Source: Blasia pusilla (Eukaryota; Marchantiophyta; Marchantiopsida; Blasiales). From it: a DNA stretch of 64,000 bases. Shown piece after piece: positions 47,866 through 60,540 of this stretch. The position numbers and the translations under genes are program-made. The stretch is from positions 44,826,001 through 44,890,000 of the forward strand of contig CM114271.1 of the NCBI GenBank assembly GCA_050084515.1, in the 5' to 3' direction. The first letter of the stretch is position 1. Each line of letters starts with the position of its first letter. Below the pieces are notes generated by a model. It ran no database searches. It was given only the letters and a program-made list of their open reading frames with translations, and had not been told where the DNA came from.

Positions 47866-50068
47866 GACTATAGCAAGTAAGTTTATTCTTGTGCTAAATA
47901 GGCATATCTTTAGCCAATCCTTTTATAAGAATATTTGCTACCGTGCATACCATCAATGTCACAATAGATCACTTTAATGACCTCCTATTGTATCAAATCT
48001 CGTATAAAATGATATTGAATGTCAATGTGCTTTATTCCATCATTTTATATGCTATTCTCTAGCAATGCAATTGCACCTTTATTACCCCAATCTACAATGA
48101 TATAATATTTTCAATGTCCTAGATCAGCAAGTAAATTCCTTAATCAAGTTGCTTTGGTGCTTGCTCTTGCTAAAGCCATATACTTTGATTATGTAGTTGA
48201 GGAAGCTATTGAATTTTGCTTCTTACTCACTCAACTAACGGCTCCATGACCCAATATGAAAAAAATCCAAAAGTTTGCCTTATGCCATCAAGGATTCAAG
48301 CCCAATCAGCATCAGAGTAACCAATCAATCTTCCATCATTAGAGGATCTCTACAACTTCATATCGATGGATACTTTACCTTTCAAGTATCAAAAGATTCT
48401 CTTGATTGCATTCCGGTGCTTTTGTTTAGGGTTAGCCATGTAATATGATACAACACTAATAAAAAAAGATAATTGTACTCAACTTCAATACTTTAGTACA
48501 ACTTCTAACCAAGAGAATATCAACTACATTCAAGGCCAAGTATAAATAGTCTTTTTTTTTTTAAGAACATAAACATTTGAATCTGAAATGTATTTCTCAA
48601 AATTTAACCTCAACAAGTAAAAGTCCATCCTTTGATACCACAATGTTGACAATTGCTTCAAGAAAGAAAGGTTTATTTAGCCTCCATACACACTCGATCT
48701 GATTACGGCCCTTACATATATGCCTTGTTTTGTTTCTTGGCCGGGAAAGCTATCCAACACATCAACTTGATTCGTGTGACTTTTCCTATCATAGATTGAA
48801 AATTCTGCATTTTGAGAGAAGTTATTAGATTCATGTAATTATATATGTGGGGTTATGAGATTTGTATGATATTAATAAGTTCGTGTGACATTACTACAAT
48901 TTTGTGTGACTTTAAGACTTAAACTCACGTCTATACGAACTTAAATTTTCTCGAGTTGTATATATGAACTTTCTCAAACCTCTTTCGTTGCGGGAGACTT
49001 CCATCTTGGATTTTTATCTCTCGGAGGGCTCGCGATATCCCGGATCCCATGGCCGAAGGAAAATATATCAACCCACCTACTATTGTGGGTTGGCGGTAAC
49101 TTCGTGTCCTATCTTTGCTGTGGCATGGAGTTAACCTTTCCTTCTTCCTAACTTAAATTAAATAATGTTTTACATCAATCTCTCCTAAAAAGAGGGCCGC
49201 ATATTGGTTGGTAAGAGTCTCTTAACCCTTTTGCTTCAAGTATATCATTCAAGAATGTCGTTTCCACATCCAATTGATGTATCTCAATATCAAATTACGC
49301 CCCTAAAGCATAATCTATTTCCGTTAGTGTTCTCTCTAAAAAGTGCAATAGTGAGTTTAATGTAGACTATGGTTTGCACCAAGCCTGATCCATCTTGGTA
49401 CAAAGCATAACCCGCGTCAAATTCACTATTGCACTTGTATAAGGAACCTTCTTCAAAAAGCATGATTTATCATCATTTTCTGGGCAATCTCTCTCAATGA
49501 CCCTTTGGTCTCACTTGATAAGATTAAACAAAAGTTTATAATAATACATGTTCAATCTTTTCACAAATCTTTAAGTGTATCTTTCATGGGAATGTTAAAT
49601 CCATCCCTCCTCTCTAATTCGAGTAACCTCCATATGTAGGAAGTTATGGATCTCTCCAAGGTCTATCATCTTGAATTCCTTCTTCAATAAGTCATTTACA
49701 AACTTCAATAGTTTAGTACAATTGCTAGCCAAGAGAATATCATCTACATATAAGGCCAAGTATGAATAACATTTTTTTAAAGAATATAAACATTTGAATC
49801 CGAAATAGATCTCTCAAAATTTAACTTCAACAAGAAAGAGTCCATTCTTTGATACCACAATCTTGACAACTGGTTCAAGCCATTTTTTTTGCCTCCACAC
49901 ATACTTGACTTGATTGGTAAGACTCTCCTACCCCGTTTGCTTTAAGTAAATAATTCAAGAATGTCATTTTCACATCCAAATTATGCACCTAAAGCAAGAA
50001 TTACCCAAATTGATGTAGTCTTAACCACATGTATGAATATGAGTATAATAAATTCCATAAAGCTGAGA
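47866..50068 (-). pseudogene. Ty1/copia pol remnant (RT and RNase H)
   Basis: Minus-strand reading near 47960-48050 gives KHIDIQYHFIRDLIQ, preceded by WGNKGAIALLENSI, the classic end of copia RNase H. The RT box YLALYVDDILLASNCTKLL is read near 49720-49765, and a second diverged copy of that stretch lies at 48490-48550, so the region holds a duplication or two nested copies. 48700-49190 looks like an insertion of unknown origin. Copia coding continues on the far side of the split-repeat element at 53563. Too broken for any function. Confidence 0.65.
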
Positions 50069-50072
50069 ATAT

Positions 50073-50475
50073 TGTCACATCTTATTCCGACGTAGGTAGA
50101 GTTCTATCGTGTCGACGACATAGTGAGTCAACGGGCTGTTTGGGTGTAACTTTGTCTCAAGATGTCGGATAAGGTTGGCAACAGGTCTGTTGTGTCGGGA
50201 ATGTTGTTTATGGCAATTTCCATATTTTGGTTTTAGGCTGTCAAGTAGCCCGTTCACCGAGTCAACGGTCACTCGATAACCTGTGCACATAGGTTACCGT
50301 TTGGAGGGCTACTTTTTTGGGAAGAGCCTTTTGGCTCTCCCCAAGGATATAAGAATGAGAGAGATGGTTTTCCCAAGCTATCTTTCTCATGTTGAGCCTT
50401 AGGAGCGCCTCTCTTGCATAGACGTGTGTGGATACGTAGGAGTTAGGGTGCTAGCGTCCCGATTCCCTCGTAGTA
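50073..50475 (+). repeat. A1 of the second element
   Basis: It matches A2 at 52918-53355 closely and also the solo copy 16607-17224. It stops matching after GGTGGATGTGGT. No B precedes it. Confidence 0.8.
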
Positions 50476-50559
50476 GAGGGTGGATGTGGTGTCGCCTTAA
50501 GGAATAACTCAGTTTTCCTCGAGTCTAGAGTTGCTCTTTCGGAAGAAGAAAATTGAAAT

Positions 50560-51060
50560 AACCGCTTCTCAAACTCCGCAATAATTCATTTGAAGTCATT
50601 CACTTCCCTAGACGTTGCTCTATCCATTCTAAAAAACCCCTCTTAGTCACCCAATCCACATCATCATGGAAGAATTCTCCTTTCAGCAACTGCTCATACT
50701 CCTCCCACGAGGTTGGATTTTTTGCTCTCAACTTCTTTACTTGACTATGAATCTTTGGTGTTACAGCTAAGTCAAAACTTGACACCATATCACCTTCGGG
50801 TACACGATTTACCTCCATCTCACATACTTACTCTCTAACATACTTGGTGATGTTCATCCCATCAAATCTCCCCAACTTCTTTACAATCGCTTGAAGAGCC
50901 CTTGTTGATCTTTGCTCTCCTATGTGAACTCCTCCTTGTTGGCTCAACAATGTTGTCAAAGTTCGGAGAAGATCCTCAACTCCCTCAGTTCCCATTGATG
51001 AAGTACTACCAAAAGTCGTCATCTTGATAAGACTCCAACTTGCAAACACAATCTACCACC
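50560..51060 (-). pseudogene. Ty3-type gag N-terminal remnant nested in the second element
   Basis: Minus-strand frames 50828-51049 and 50600-50818 are consecutive. The first ends KKLGRFDGMNITKYVRE, and the second reads EVNRVPEGDMVSSFDLAVTP, then SWEEYEQLLKGEFFHDDVDW and WIEQRLGK. This is the N-terminal gag region of a Ty3 lineage, probably the same one as at 3310-6600. A single stop separates the frames. Confidence 0.6.
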
Positions 51061-52355
51061 TCAAAGATCTCTTAGTGGAAGCACCATTTGTCATGTCGAG
51101 AGCCTTTCTTTGAGTAAGGGCAGGCCTTCTAGTTGCGGCAGACGTGGTCGATGAAAGGTGAACTCTCTAAGAAGTTATATGTTTTCAATACAAAATTATT
51201 ATGTATACTCTCCATTCTCTTACAATAGGTATCACAAATGGAAGTGTCGAGGCGATCACTTCTTTGTAACATCGGACCCCGGAATTCCTAACTATAAAAT
51301 CCCTATAAACTACTTTGCGCTTGTACACGAGGAAGATAGCACAACTAATGTTAAACCCTAATTGAGCAGGCCTATTGACGTCCGTGGATCGCTATATAAG
51401 GACATACAAAGTACAATCCCATGTATTTCCATATGTAACGATAGGAAGGATCACCGAAGTTGGAGATTGAATGATCTGGTTCATGAACACCTCTCAAAAG
51501 TGATAAACTAAATAGCGAGTGAACCAATGCTTATCTACAAAAAGTATCTTGACATGGTATGGATTCAGGAAAGGAAAGTCGGGCATAACTCGTGCTCCAT
51601 CCCTATCCACGCTTGACAGACATTCTCTACTCTCCTCAAGAATGAGTTTTGGCGGAGTTATTCTCCCAAGAGGGGTAGTCCACTCTCATTGGGAAAGTAA
51701 CAAGCCAAAATATCCACTATTTTAGTATGACTAAACTCTTATAAGGTAACAAACCTCTCATCTCCACACACACACACCACACTCTAGAATCCTCTTCAAG
51801 AATAGACCATGGTCAAGTTACTCTCCCAATAAAGGTGATCCACTCTCATTGGAAGAGCAAGTAATCCCAAAGCCATACACTCAAGAGTGACACGAGAAAC
51901 TCAAGATGCGGAATAGAAGGTGATGAACCCTTGAAAGTCTCTCCTCTTTATATACTCACAAGTGATCCATAAGAGTACGAAATAGAACTAATCTTATCTT
52001 GTGCCACATGGCTTCCTCTCAAGGCTTAGCCAATCACATTTTGACGCAAGTAGATTTCCTCTTATCTCTGCCAAAATATCCTCTTTTACCCACTTGATAT
52101 TTTCGAAATTACCCCAACTAACCTAGCCACCAACCAAACCTAGCTTTTCTTTTCATTAAAGCTCCAACCTCACTACTTTACTTTTATAAAGTCGTCTTTT
52201 ATTTATTACCTCTTTTCCTAAAGTTGGGCCCGCATAAAAGAGGCACCATAAAGAGGTTTAAACATGGGAATTTACTTTTCCTAAGCTAATTTACTTAATA
52301 CTAATAAAACCCTATCTAACACTTAACGAGGAAAGAGTTTACACACTGGCTGATT
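51061..52355 (-). repeat. Probable 5' LTR and leader of the nested Ty3 remnant
   Basis: It lies upstream (minus sense) of the gag at 50560-51060. Part of it (51150-51510) recurs at 8590-8960. Further diverged repeats occur inside it: ACTCTCATTGGGAAAGTAAC near 51690 and ACTCTCATTGGAAGAGCAAG near 51850. No gene is seen. The exact LTR ends could not be fixed. Confidence 0.45.
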
Positions 52356-52359
52356 TTAC

Positions 52360-52777
52360 TACACGACAATGGTGACCACGTTGGCAACATTCATAGTTGG
52401 TGTTCATTGATCAGAAGGGTTTGGAGAGAGGAGCACACATGCGGAGGATATTCTCGTAGTGGATAGTCCCACAGAGAGACATGCCAAGGTGGGTGTTTCT
52501 TTCCATGGTTCAGAACTTCTTTATTATTGTTCGGGACGAGCGTTGAGATGCATGGAGTGCAGATAAGATCGTGAGGTAGGCGTGGAGCTGTGCCTATGCT
52601 TGGATCAAGGTACGAGAGTGTTAGATCTCTCCGGAGGGATCAACACAGGGGGTTGTTGTAGTGTGGCAGTGTTGTAGGGATGACGATATCGATGTGTGTA
52701 GGATAGGAGATCTTGTCGGATACATATGTATGTGCTATCTCGAGTTAGGGGGACCCAACTGCCAGCTAGGGGGCGGT
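52360..52777 (+). pseudogene. Methyltransferase motif I relic and 3' end, second subfamily
   Basis: It is parallel to 1280-1704. VLDLSGGINTGG (about 52619-52654) is the decayed SAM-binding motif I. Within 100 bases the sequence passes to the 3' untranslated end and the purine tract CTAGGGGGCGG. RT, integrase and PHD are missing, as in the copy at 1216-1842. Confidence 0.6.
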
Positions 52778-53558
52778 TTTCGGGTCCCAGTATATATGTG
52801 TGAGTATGTTTCATTTATGTGTGGATCTACTCGTATGTCGGGGAAGATTGGTGTTGTGTGGTGTGTACATGTGACCAACAATGTGGGTTGTATAGCAATG
52901 TGTATGCACACGATAATTGTCACATATTATTTCAACGCAAGTAGAGTTCTATCACATCGACGGCATAATGAGTTAGCGGGATGTTTGGGTGTAACTTTGT
53001 CCGGAGATGTCGGATGAGGTTGGCGACAAGTCTGTTGTGTCAAGATTATGGAAACAAGTCTGTTGTTTATGGCGATTTTCCTATTTTGGTTTTAGGCTGT
53101 CAGGTGATCCGTTGACCGAGTCAACGGTCACCCGCTAACCTGTGCACGCAGGTTACCGTTATGAGGGCTATTTTTGGGGGAAGATCCTTTTGGCTCTTCC
53201 TAAGGTATGAGAATGAGAGAGATGGCTTTCTCAAGCCATCTTTATCATGTTGAGCCTTAGGAGCGTCTCTATTGCATAGACGTGTGTGGATGTGATTGAG
53301 TTAGGGTGCTAGCGTCCGGATTTCCTCATAGCTGAGGGTGGATGTGGTTCGATATGCCAATGTAGATTCATGAGTGTAGTTTTAGGCTGAGTGAGCCATT
53401 TTTACTACTCTTGATTTTGTTGTGGGATCCCAGTGTCTACGTGTGAGTATGTTTCATTTATGTGTGGATCTACCCATATGTTGGGGAAGATTGGTGTTGT
53501 GTGGTGTATAGATGTGACCAACAATGTGGGTTGTGTAGCGATGTGTATGCGCACCACA
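52778..53558 (+). repeat. B1-A2-B2 tail of the second element
   Basis: B1 52778-52915, spacer AT, A2 52918-53422, B2 53423-53558. Both B copies carry the block TATGTTTCATTTATGTGTGG and end in GTATGCNCACNANA. The two-base spacer is at the same place as AG at 43062-43063 and GT at 10595-10596. Confidence 0.82.
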
Positions 53559-53562
53559 ATAT

Positions 53563-53640
53563 CCTTTAACCACCAATTTTCTTTATACCTTTTAATGCTC
53601 CCATTGCTTCCAATGTAGAGATGTTAGGATTCATAGCTAG
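53563..53640 (-). pseudogene. Copia pol fragment, continuation across the inserted element
   Basis: Joined across the duplicated ATAT to 50068, the minus-strand reading RYKENWWLKDIL, then KTTSIWVILALGA, fits the copia RT start (RYKARLVVKGY ... V..TTIR..LALA). This supports the empty site. Confidence 0.5.
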
Positions 53641-53709
53641 ATGGATCTTAGATATATATGTACATGACAGCCGATGTATGTTGGCAGTGATGTGTATTCG
53701 CACAACATA
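53641..53709 (+). repeat. B-segment end fragment
   Basis: GATGTATGTTGGCAGTGATG followed by TGTATTCGCACAACA resembles the last 40 bases of B. No A nearby. Confidence 0.4.
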
Positions 53710-53989
53710 GATTTCAAATTTTGTACATGTCTTATGTGATTAGGTACAGGTTGACCCAATGCGCTTTAATCAAAATTTTCTTCTTTGCACATAGATTAGT
53801 TCAAAAATGCGTACATCTACTCCCGGGATGCCCTCTCGTGAAGAACCGGTTCTCGGGAAGTCCACAAGCATCAAAACTGACGACCGGGATGAATGTCGAG
53901 TACGAGTGAGTTGCCACAGTATAAACTTCCACTATGAATTGATGCCTTTTACTTGTGGTGCCATATATTGACCAATGACATCAAGTGTA
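53710..53989. other. Nothing recognised
   Basis: Short stretch with one 62-aa frame (53721-53909) lacking any motif. Confidence 0.3.
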
Positions 53990-54293
53990 AGCAAACCCTA
54001 GTCGTGTTCCAAAACTGCTAGTCGTGTTCAAAAACTGGTTCTCACCACTTTGGCAACCAACCTTCCAAGACAACTCATCTCAAGTCTTCGTTCGCGTTTG
54101 GTCTAGATTTCCTCTTCGTGACTACTAACGTATGAAACACACTACTGTGTTCCACGTTTCAATCTCTTGGACTTTTCCAAGAGACCTTCCAAAAGCCTCT
54201 CCAAAGCACGGTCATCTCAGCATGAGTCCACTTGAGTTTTGATGGTCCGCTTGGCGCCTATTTTGTGTTCGTTTGGTTATGAGGGTCGCGACA
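53990..54293 (-). repeat. F-family LTR, truncated, next to chromodomain element
   Basis: In minus orientation it starts TGTCGCGACCCTCATAACC at 54293, directly after the purine tract AAGGAGGGGTGAG (54306-54294). It matches the first 300 bases of 7435-8460 and is cut at the left. Confidence 0.75.
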
Positions 54294-54969
54294 CTCACCC
54301 CTCCTTAGAAGGTTGATGTCCTCATCAATGCAAAAATTTTTAATGTTAAGTTATAGGAAGCCGACCCCTTAACACTGAATCACGTTCAAGTAGCTAATCC
54401 GCAATTCCACTTTTGGCTTAAGTCTTAGGCACTTGGATTTATTAGCTTCTCTACTTCAATTAGCCTAGACCAGTTTTGCAGAACTAATCTTAACTATCAA
54501 AATAAGCTAACTAAGTGTGCAATCTAGCATTTCACTCACTATTTGTAAACAATCACATGTTTACCTAACCAACTCGTACTACTTTTGGGTCACTCTCATT
54601 CTACTTAGGCGCGTCACTAAGTTCACTCATGCAACATGAATGAGATCACCATAAACCCCAAGACATACTAATCTGCCCCGTTGACATTAGGGTGGGTCCA
54701 AATGTCAGTATTTCAACATCCTGATCTAGATGTCTTACCCAAATACAATATCTCACCTCAAATACTCATTGTTTGGCCTCCTTAACTTACATCCTAAGCA
54801 TATGAAGAACTACTCATTGCCATGCACTACCAAACTCAAAATCACAATCACTAGCATCAAATCTCCAAATCCATGCATTCTTTATTGCAACAACTAATTT
54901 TTTTTAGTTACAACAGGTTATCGGCCAAAGCTTCCCGATCACAAGTTATGTCCTTTGCTTCACCATGTA
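54294..54969 (-). other. 3' untranslated part of the chromodomain Ty3 element
   Basis: AT-rich, no open frame, lies between the integrase stop and the LTR. It ends with the purine tract noted at 54294-54306. Confidence 0.5.
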
Positions 54970-56230
54970 CTAACATATGTGCCTATCTTGCATCCATTTG
55001 AAGTCTTGCAATGCCTCTTGCGCGTGTTTAAGATTTGCCTCCTCAATCCAAGTCGCTTCTTTCACATGGTAGCCTTTCCACTTGACCAAGTACTCGTACT
55101 TGGCGGCTCTACGTCTGGAATGCATAATGGTCTCCACCTCGAACTCTGGTTCATCAATTTTGATGACTGGATGTGGTCTCAACAAAATCCTTTGTTCCAG
55201 ACGCACGTTGTCTTGAAGACACTTCTTCAATTATGACACATGGAAAGTCGGGTGAATCTTGAACTCGTTTGGCAACTCCAATGTGTACAAATCCTCAAAC
55301 GACTTTGCCTTCATCACATACGGTCCAACATAATTGGTTGACAATTTCGTAGACAATTCCTTTGAAAGAGTGAGATTCTTTACATTCAACCCCACTTGTT
55401 CCCTGATTTGGAAACTCAATTGGCACCAACTTTTGTTAGCATGCTTCACGTACCTTAGTTGAGCCTTGGCAAGACTTCTTCTCGCTCGTTCTTGTCATTC
55501 CTACATTTCCACTAACAAATATTCCACTATTGCTTGACGAGTGTGTGCTGATTTAGCGCCCCTCGAAAGGGCCAAGTCAAGAGGCCCTTATGGTTCTCTT
55601 AGATACGCCAGAAGAAACGAAGATTCTTGGGTTACAGAATGCTTGGTGGAGTTGTAACAATGCTCAGCCACTTTTCCCAATCTCTTTGGTCCGCGCTCAC
55701 GTAATTCCTTAAATACTAGTTCACGACCGATTTTACTTTTCCGTTTGCCCATCCGTTTGAGGATGGAAGGCCGTACTAAAGCTGAGTTTGGTCCTAAACC
55801 TCATGAATAGATGTTTCCAAAAGGCACTGGTAAACTTTGGATCTCCGTTGGACATGATGCTACTAATCAATCCATGAGCTCGCCACCAACCATCCAAGAA
55901 CAGTCGGGAAGTTGTGTAGGCCGTCGCAAAATCTCTCATCGGCACAAACCTCCCCAACTTGCTAAACCGATCAACTATCACAAGTAAAGCGTTGTATCCC
56001 TCAGATTTCCGAAAACTCGTGATGAAATCCATGCTAATGCTTGACAAGGGTCCCTCTGAGATCGGCAAAGGACGAAGTAAGCCTAGCTTGCTTCTTCGCA
56101 TAAGAAACTTTACTCGCTTGACAAATCACGCAGGTCTTCACATATTGAGCAACATCATCTTGCATGTTGGGCCAGAAGAACCTTTTGGCAAAAAAAATCT
56201 CTCAAATGTATATACTTCTAGAAAAGGAAG
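54970..56230 (-). pseudogene. Chromovirus integrase with C-terminal chromodomain
   Basis: Reading down the minus strand: a zinc-region piece, CVICQ preceded by FWPNMQDDVAQYVK (about 56160-56110). Next comes the core frame 56101-55733 with the first Asp in ISMDFITSF and the second in MSNGDPKFTSAFW (Asp after Gly). The catalytic Glu is in FHPQTDGQTEK. Frame 55449-55231 is the linker with LNVKNLTLSK and YVGPYVM. Finally frame 55230-54970 holds the chromodomain (FEVETIMHSRRRAAKYEYLV, KWKGYHVKEATWIEEANLKH), with its aromatic residues and EATWI intact. Chromodomains bind methylated histone H3. Stops separate the pieces. RT and gag are absent. Confidence 0.82.
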
Positions 56231-56483
56231 TTCAATAAACTCGGAGTACATGGAAAATTTTGAACTCCAACTGGATAATTGAGATGAAATCTTGCCTTGA
56301 TTTAATTTTCTCTATCAGGCTAAATCAAGATTTCCTCAAGAAATTATTACACTTTCCAAAATTTGATTTCTTGTAGTAGTGATCAATTGTTACGTTCAGG
56401 AATGATCCAAATTTGATTCAAAGTTTTTACTCATTGCTCTCTTGTGTTGTAACATGTGTGCAAAATCTTGCTCTAATGCTATG
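56231..56483. other. Nothing recognised
   Basis: AT-rich junction between the Ty3 integrase remnant and the copia LTR; no frame or repeat seen. Confidence 0.3.
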
Positions 56484-56745
56484 TTGGAAATACACTGATA
56501 ATGCAATCATAGAAACAAGGTGACAAGCGAGAGAGATATATTTTAGGACAAAAAATGAGTGAGCCACAAACACCATCACTCCTCATTAGTGATAAGCTAT
56601 GTACAGTCCTACTCGATCATAGATATGGGAATATACTATAGATGCCTTTAAATCCAATCCTCATGATTCTACGTATACGATAACAAATAATATGGACTTT
56701 TTGTTGTCTTTATTCCTAACACCACAAGGATAAACTTCTAATAAA
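56484..56745. repeat. Ty1/copia LTR-like repeat, second copy
   Basis: It starts TGTTGGAAATACACTG and ends near CCTAACA. It matches 47580-47865 with many changes. No copia coding sequence is evident next to it, so it may be a solo LTR. Confidence 0.55.
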
Positions 56746-57689
56746 CTCTAGAGAGGAGTCTTCAAGATTTGGAGGCAATTGAAACTTAGGTTCCAATTCT
56801 ATTTTTCCTATAGATCCATCTTAGGTGTGTTGAGGTTGTCTCTCTGATATGGTGTAGAATGAAGACTTGGAGAGTGGGAAATTGGAACTCAAGTTCTAAT
56901 TGTATCCCTCTTTCATACGAGATGAAAGGCTTGCTTCACAAATTGGGGGCAGTTGGAACTTAAGTTGATTCCACCCTTCCTTCTTGAGAGTATTTTTCCA
57001 ACTTATCTTGTAAAGGTTTTAAATTTTGAGAATGCCAAGCCCACTAGGGATATCCTCAAGAGAGATCTTCTGCCCAAGGTGTTCTTAAGAGTTAAGGAAG
57101 TTAATTCTTAAGGGAGATATGCCACTAACACACTCATGAAGAATTGATGTCATAATAAGAAGGATAATGCAATTTACTTACTTTTCAATGGTGATTCTGA
57201 TGTTGAAGGAGATTAATTTGTTATTTGAAAGTGAGATCTTTATGGTGGATATTATTATAGTCTGTCATGGATTTTAAGGATTGCAACTACAATGTTTAAA
57301 TCACTTAAAGATTTTTGGAGTGATCCTGAGAAGTTAATATTGTGGGGCTAGTTGAGAGTGAATAGACGTAAGGGCGAGTAGCCCATGATTCTTTTCAGTT
57401 AGACATGGGCATATCTTAGAGTGGAAAGTGCTTTGCTATAGATCTTGTGTATGGGAAGTGAGCTAGATAGGTATTGCAAAGTTTACCATAAGATACGTAG
57501 AGAGTATTAGGGAATCTGTTGGTGTTAGGAGTGGTGGAGAATTCACGAGGAGTGGAGCTAGGTATTAAGTGTTTGTACACAAGGAATCACCTTAGTTATG
57601 ATCCGTGTCTTGATCAGAGGGAATGTTAGTAGATTTTGAATTACTCAATATACCATAGAGAGTCACCGCACCATAACAGGACAGAGATG
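56746..57689. other. Unclassified DNA
   Basis: It contains three variants of the GGAACTTAAGTTCC word (56787, 56884, 56950) also seen around 46137-47540. Otherwise no gene or boundary. Confidence 0.3.
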
Positions 57690-58165
57690 ACTATGATACA
57701 TATGGGTCCACAAGGAGAACCCGATGGTTCTCCGACATGGTGGGGATAATTGACTTGGATAATTTCATGGAGGAGTTTGATAGTTAGTGCAACTCACATA
57801 GGATACTTAACCAACCAAGATCCAACCCTGTCATAACATTGAAGGGATTGAATTAGCATTTAGAGGTCCCTCCCAATTATGACTCTTATGAGTTTCAAAT
57901 TCTCCACAAGAAGGAAATCAAGGTATGAAGATTATTTTGGTAACCATGACATATGTCCTTTATTGGACATGATGCCTGCTGTGGCGACTATGGTTATAGC
58001 TAGAGTGACAACTACTATCTGTACTCATGATCATGAGACATTGAGAGGAGTTATTGACGTGAGTGTTATGCCCGTGCAAGTGCCACATGCATTCAACCCT
58101 TTGGTTGAAATTTGTTGAGAATTGAGGAGGAACAACTAAGGAATGAGGACCAATAAGTGGAAGTT
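57690..58165 (+). pseudogene. Diverged gag of the split-repeat family
   Basis: Broken frames read IIDLDNFMEEFDS then CNSHR, followed by HLEVPPNYDSYEFQILHKKE, and later VPHAFNPLVEIC. They match in order the gag pieces of 36080-36480 (IELHDFIVEFRSWCDS; HLEGAPMDDYHEFSHRYAQE; VRPRFNPVVEFF). Stops occur every 20-30 codons, so this is an older copy. Confidence 0.6.
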
Positions 58166-58189
58166 GATTTATTAGTTTCAATAGATAGC

Positions 58190-58640
58190 AGGTATCGTGC
58201 GCATACATAGCACTATATAATTTATATCATTGTCATTAACCAAACATATAAAACATAAGATTGACATTTAACCATGAAATCCAAGCATAGAGGCGAGGAG
58301 CTACCAAAATACTTCCAATAAAATATAATTTTGTCTTATAAATAAAATTTTCTCCTTCATTGGGATATACCCTCTCCATCTCTTCCTTCCCCAAGCCCTC
58401 TCCTTCGTAATCTATCCACAAAAGTTACCTTCTAAAATCTAACCTACGATAATGGATGAAGGATCACTTTATCCAAGTGAGAAGTAAAAAATAATAGAAA
58501 TAGGGGTCTTACTAAAAATGGCAAGTTCCTCAAAATGACTCAAAATGAGCCCAAAACATGGGATAATTTGCACACTTATGTCATATTTTACCATCGTTCT
58601 CAATATCCTAGATCTACCAAGACCAATATGTGACCTCCCT
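58190..58640 (-). repeat. Diverged A-B terminal repeat
   Basis: The left end TATCGTGCGCATACATAGC is the complement of the B end. It continues through a B-like and an A-like stretch (CTTCCCCAAGCCCTCTCC; CTAGATCTACCAAGACC) to about 58640. No duplication could be fixed. It interrupts the gag remnant on its left. Confidence 0.55.
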
Positions 58641-60540
58641 AGTTGTCCAAGTGGTTAATCTCCACTCCAAAAGAAAATATGTGCCATATCCCATCCATTG
58701 TAAAAAATGAGGATGGTGTGTTTAGAGAGTACAGATGATTGTAGAAAATTACTAAAGAAGCATAACTGATGGGATATGACTCTCACACTCATACACCACC
58801 GTAGAGAATGAAATCTTGCAATATGAGAATGAATGGAGGTTGGTCCCCTTCTCAATTTTATAGGGTATGTACAAGAAATCCTAACCCTAATCCTAACCAT
58901 AGTCTTGAGTTAGACTAAATTGTGATCAACTAATCCTAGTTAAGATAATCGTGCTTAACTGACCAACCAAGATTAAGCTTTCCTACTTTGCACGAGTTCC
59001 AAAGGTAGCAATTCGAATGTCTGATGAGCTTAATTATAACTCAATCTTCAATCTTTCTAATTGTGTGCTTACCCTATGATGTTGATGGTAGTGGATACTC
59101 ATATAAGGACATCATAATGCCCCATTGATCATAAGGGATGAATATAGTGTGTTCAGAGTGGACAAACGATCCCACTTTGGAGATAATGGGAAGAGCGATG
59201 ATACATTAATGTTTCCCTCTGATGTTTCTCTCTCTAGAGTGATGAGCTTGAATCAATATTATTTACTACAATGCATTCTCTTCTACATATTTTAGTAAAA
59301 CAATCTAAAAATGGGTCATATGGATGTATCTTCAAGATCAAAAGTAAATCATTTATATATTTTATGATGTATAAGCTTTCTCTTGCTTTATTGTAGATTT
59401 TGTGCATGTTTTCCTTGACTCATCTTCAACAATCTTCATTTGGTAAACCAAACTATTATGCTTATTTTGAAGAATTATTCATTTTGCAACCATTTTTGTT
59501 TCAACAACCACAAAATCTCAAATTCCTTCCTTCCTCCATCTACTGGTCATCCTAAAAGCCTCCCTTCTTTGGAAAAGAAAAAAAACCACTGGTCCCTTCC
59601 AAAGTAATCTTTTTTTTTAAGGAAGTCATCCACTATCCATTTCTACTAAGAAAGATCTTTCCATTCTTTGGAAGAACTAATAAAGATGCTTGTATGGTAT
59701 ATAGGCAAAAAAATCATTCTCTTTGTGGATCGTGTCACAAATTGCTCATATCATGAGAATGGATGTCGCTACAAACTTAGCTACCAATCCTACATTACAA
59801 AGTTTAGATATAAATAAGATTGGAGTCCCATTTATGAACCATATAAAAAATGGTTAATACCATGAGATCAAATGTCACCATGATCGTATACGATAACTTG
59901 TGGGTTCGAATTCTCGAAGTAGTCTCACAGTTTGAAAGTAGTATCAAATTTTTTCCTTCTCCACTCATCAAGTAAGGGATTGGTTGCATTATTTTCTTTT
60001 TCGCTAAATAATCCGTGTTTGTTATAGAAATAAAAATGATTAACTCAACTATTAAGGAAAGGTGAAAAGGATGAACATTCATATCTATCTATCTATATTA
60101 TTATGGGCTACCCCATATGCATAATATGACACGAAAAGACAATTAATAATACTAGTACACTACATCTTGCTCACTAATCTTTTCCCACCCTAGTCATGTC
60201 AATAGCACAATTTTTGGGAGAGCATTTAATTACAAGTGTGGAGGTTGCAAAGTGCAAATTATCATGGAGAATTTTCAATTTTAAGATAGAAAATTTTCAA
60301 AGATTGGATGGATATGAATAGACTTTCAATTTCTCCATCGCGTTAGTGTCGAAGCTCTCATTAATATAAAAATAATTGTCACTCCACGCGGAGTTCGTCT
60401 CCGGATCGTATCTCCAAACATACGGCGTAGAAAACTCTAAACAAGGCATACTAGTTTCAAATAATGGGGTTTTAGTTTAGGGAGGAATGAGGTAAAGTAA
60501 CGTCTTCCGCTAATACGCATGGACTCTTTGTTGATCGTCA
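58641..60540. other. Intergenic DNA left of the host gene
   Basis: 58925-59070 is a second copy of repeat H (see 3098-3300). The rest is AT-rich with no gene; a short (TATC)n run lies at 60081-60097. AT content drops after about 60350, which suggests the start of the gene's promoter region. Confidence 0.45.

Larger units (their letters stand above)
50073..53558 (+). mobile_element. Second complete split-repeat element, reduced interior, TSD ATAT
   Basis: It starts TGTCACATCTT and ends GCGCACCACA. It is flanked by ATAT at 50069-50072 and 53559-53562, and sits inside a copia remnant that rejoins across it. Order: A1 (50073 to about 50475), interior interrupted by foreign Ty3 DNA (50560-52355), methyltransferase-proximal sequence (52360-52680), purine tract, B1 (52778-52915), spacer AT, A2 (52918-53422), B2 (53423-53558). 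A and B are diverged from those at 33680-43706, being similar chiefly at their outer ends. The same A...B-A-B plan in a second subfamily rules out a one-off rearrangement. Confidence 0.82.
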
